NCBI GenBank assembly: GCA_947627835.1
Contig: CANQXM010000024.1
Location: forward strand, 1-13,876
Direction: 5' to 3'
From: an uncultured Bacilli bacterium
GTDB taxonomy: Bacteria; Bacillota_I; Bacilli_A; RF39; UBA660
DNA length: 13,876 bases
This document shows positions 13,554 through 13,876 of this stretch, in pieces. Positions within the stretch are counted from its first letter, which is position 1. Every line of letters begins with the position of its first letter. Under the pieces are notes generated by a model. It had not been told where the DNA came from and did not search any database. It worked only from the letters and a program-made list of their open reading frames with translations. A program made the position numbers and the translations under genes.

Positions 13554-13719
13554 TTTTTTCTGAAGACTCGCACCTATAAAAAGAGTTTTTTTCCAAATTA
13601 TATATCATTTTTAATAGTTTCTTATTAAAAATAATTTTAAGTTCATCTAATGATTTATTATCTTTATTGTAAATGTTCTTTACATTTAAAATTAAATTGT
13701 CATTTTTCTTCCTTTCCAT
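13546..13719 (-). CDS. Small protein upstream of the recombinase, function unknown
   Basis: A 57-residue ORF with a strong ribosome site (AGGGGG at 13733-13728, eight bases before ATG 13719-13717) and TAA at 13548-13546. The protein is basic and probably helical: MERKKNDNLILNV, then KNIYNKDNKSLDELKIIF, then NKKLLKMIYNLEKNSF, and a short Cys-containing tail. The amphipathic central part suggests a small DNA-binding or recombination accessory protein, such as a directionality factor, encoded with its recombinase; this is inference from position and size. It ends 60 bases before the recombinase start, on the same strand, and its 3' end contains the recombinase -10 box. I do not recognise the family. 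The strong ribosome site and clean frame support it as real. Confidence 0.55.
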   Translation of the reverse strand: MERKKNDNLILNVKNIYNKDNKSLDELKIIFNKKLLKMIYNLEKNSFYRCESSEKMV

Positions 13720-13769
13720 ATTATCAACCCCCTAAATTTTATGTGTTAAAAAAAGTTATATTCGCTAGG

Positions 13770-13784
13770 AAAATAACTTATTTT
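13770..13784. repeat. 15-bp palindrome upstream of the small ORF
   Basis: AAAATAA-C-TTATTTT, a perfect palindrome around one central base, 50-65 bases before the small ORF start. It could be an operator, but such sequences are easy to get by chance in DNA this AT-rich. Confidence 0.3.
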
Positions 13785-13811
13785 AATCAATATTTTAATA
13801 TTATAATTAGT

Positions 13812-13876
13812 TTATATTCCAATTCCTTTATTGACAACAGGAACCCACTTTAAATTCTTAAAAAAAATGTGCCAAG
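13812..13876 (-). CDS. Possible C-terminal tail of a gene entering from the right edge
   Basis: On the - strand a frame is open from the window edge to TAA at 13814-13812. It reads WHIFFKNLKWVPVVNKGIGI, about 20 residues. The composition (KWVPVVNKGIGI) looks protein-like compared with the surrounding AT-rich spacer. The stretch is far too short to assign, and a chance open frame is possible. If real, it is the neighbouring cargo gene of the element. The 92 bases between it and the small ORF hold only the palindrome listed separately. Confidence 0.25.
   Translation of the reverse strand, partial: WHIFFKNLKWVPVVNKGIGI

Larger units (their letters stand above)
11346..13876 (-). mobile_element. 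One end of an integrative element carrying a large serine recombinase
   Basis: The stretch runs from the break in the collagen-like gene to the right edge of the window. It contains the recombinase, a small ORF before it and a possible gene tail, all on the - strand. The recombinase lies at the extremity, as is common for serine-recombinase prophages and Tn4451-like elements. The left boundary is inferred from the loss of the Gly-X-Y pattern, and the right boundary is outside the window. Whether the cargo is phage, conjugative or something else cannot be judged. Confidence 0.5.

Noticed and set aside
13650..13853. 67-codon open frame on the + strand
   Set aside because: It lies antisense to the small ORF and the spacer, has no ribosome site and an improbable composition; it is a product of AT richness.

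Overview
The window comes from a very AT-rich, low-GC Gram-positive genome. Genes use the standard code: Trp is TGG throughout, and all fifteen stop codons I could place are TAA or TAG, none TGA. Strong AGGAGG-type ribosome sites, sigma-A-like promoters and gene content (YtrA-type GntR regulator, DUF368, M18 aminopeptidase, collagen-like Gly-X-Y protein, large serine recombinase) point to an uncultured gut-type member of the Bacilli, of the RF39 or Erysipelotrichales kind. That placement is inference from style, not a database match.

Left part (1-5999, + strand): the 3' end of a surface protein with a formylglycine-enzyme/C-type-lectin-like C-terminus; then an overlapping pair, a DUF308-like membrane protein and a phospholipase-D-type cardiolipin synthase; then a DUF368 undecaprenyl-phosphate translocase-like protein; then an overlapping pair, a GT-C membrane glycosyltransferase and a GtrB/DPM1-like glycosyltransferase. 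The last three suggest one extracytoplasmic glycosylation route: GtrB loads a sugar on a polyprenyl phosphate, the GT-C enzyme transfers it outside, and DUF368 returns the carrier.

Middle (6000-9757, + strand): a GntR regulator with a strong promoter and a dyad operator leads a two-gene operon with a processive-type family 2 glycosyltransferase. Then come an O6-alkylguanine-DNA alkyltransferase, an unrecognised membrane-anchored protein and an RDD membrane protein. The RDD gene converges on an M18 aminopeptidase (- strand, 11039-9747). Both stop codons lie in the loop of one perfect 15-bp hairpin that serves as a terminator in both directions.

Right part (11086-13876, - strand): the 3' fragment of a collagen-like gene lies next to a 690-residue large serine recombinase. 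The recombinase is preceded by a 57-residue small ORF and, at the edge, the possible tail of another gene. The simplest reading is an integrative element inserted in the collagen-like gene, with one attachment junction visible near 11328-11363 and the rest beyond the right edge. The recombinase carries an unusual insertion of about 150 residues.

Regulatory architecture is very compact. Several terminator hairpins absorb stop codons. One terminator-like hairpin (2710-2746) contains the ribosome site and start codon of the DUF368 gene. Several -10 boxes lie only about 17-23 nt from the start codon. I found no rRNA, tRNA, CRISPR array or known riboswitch.
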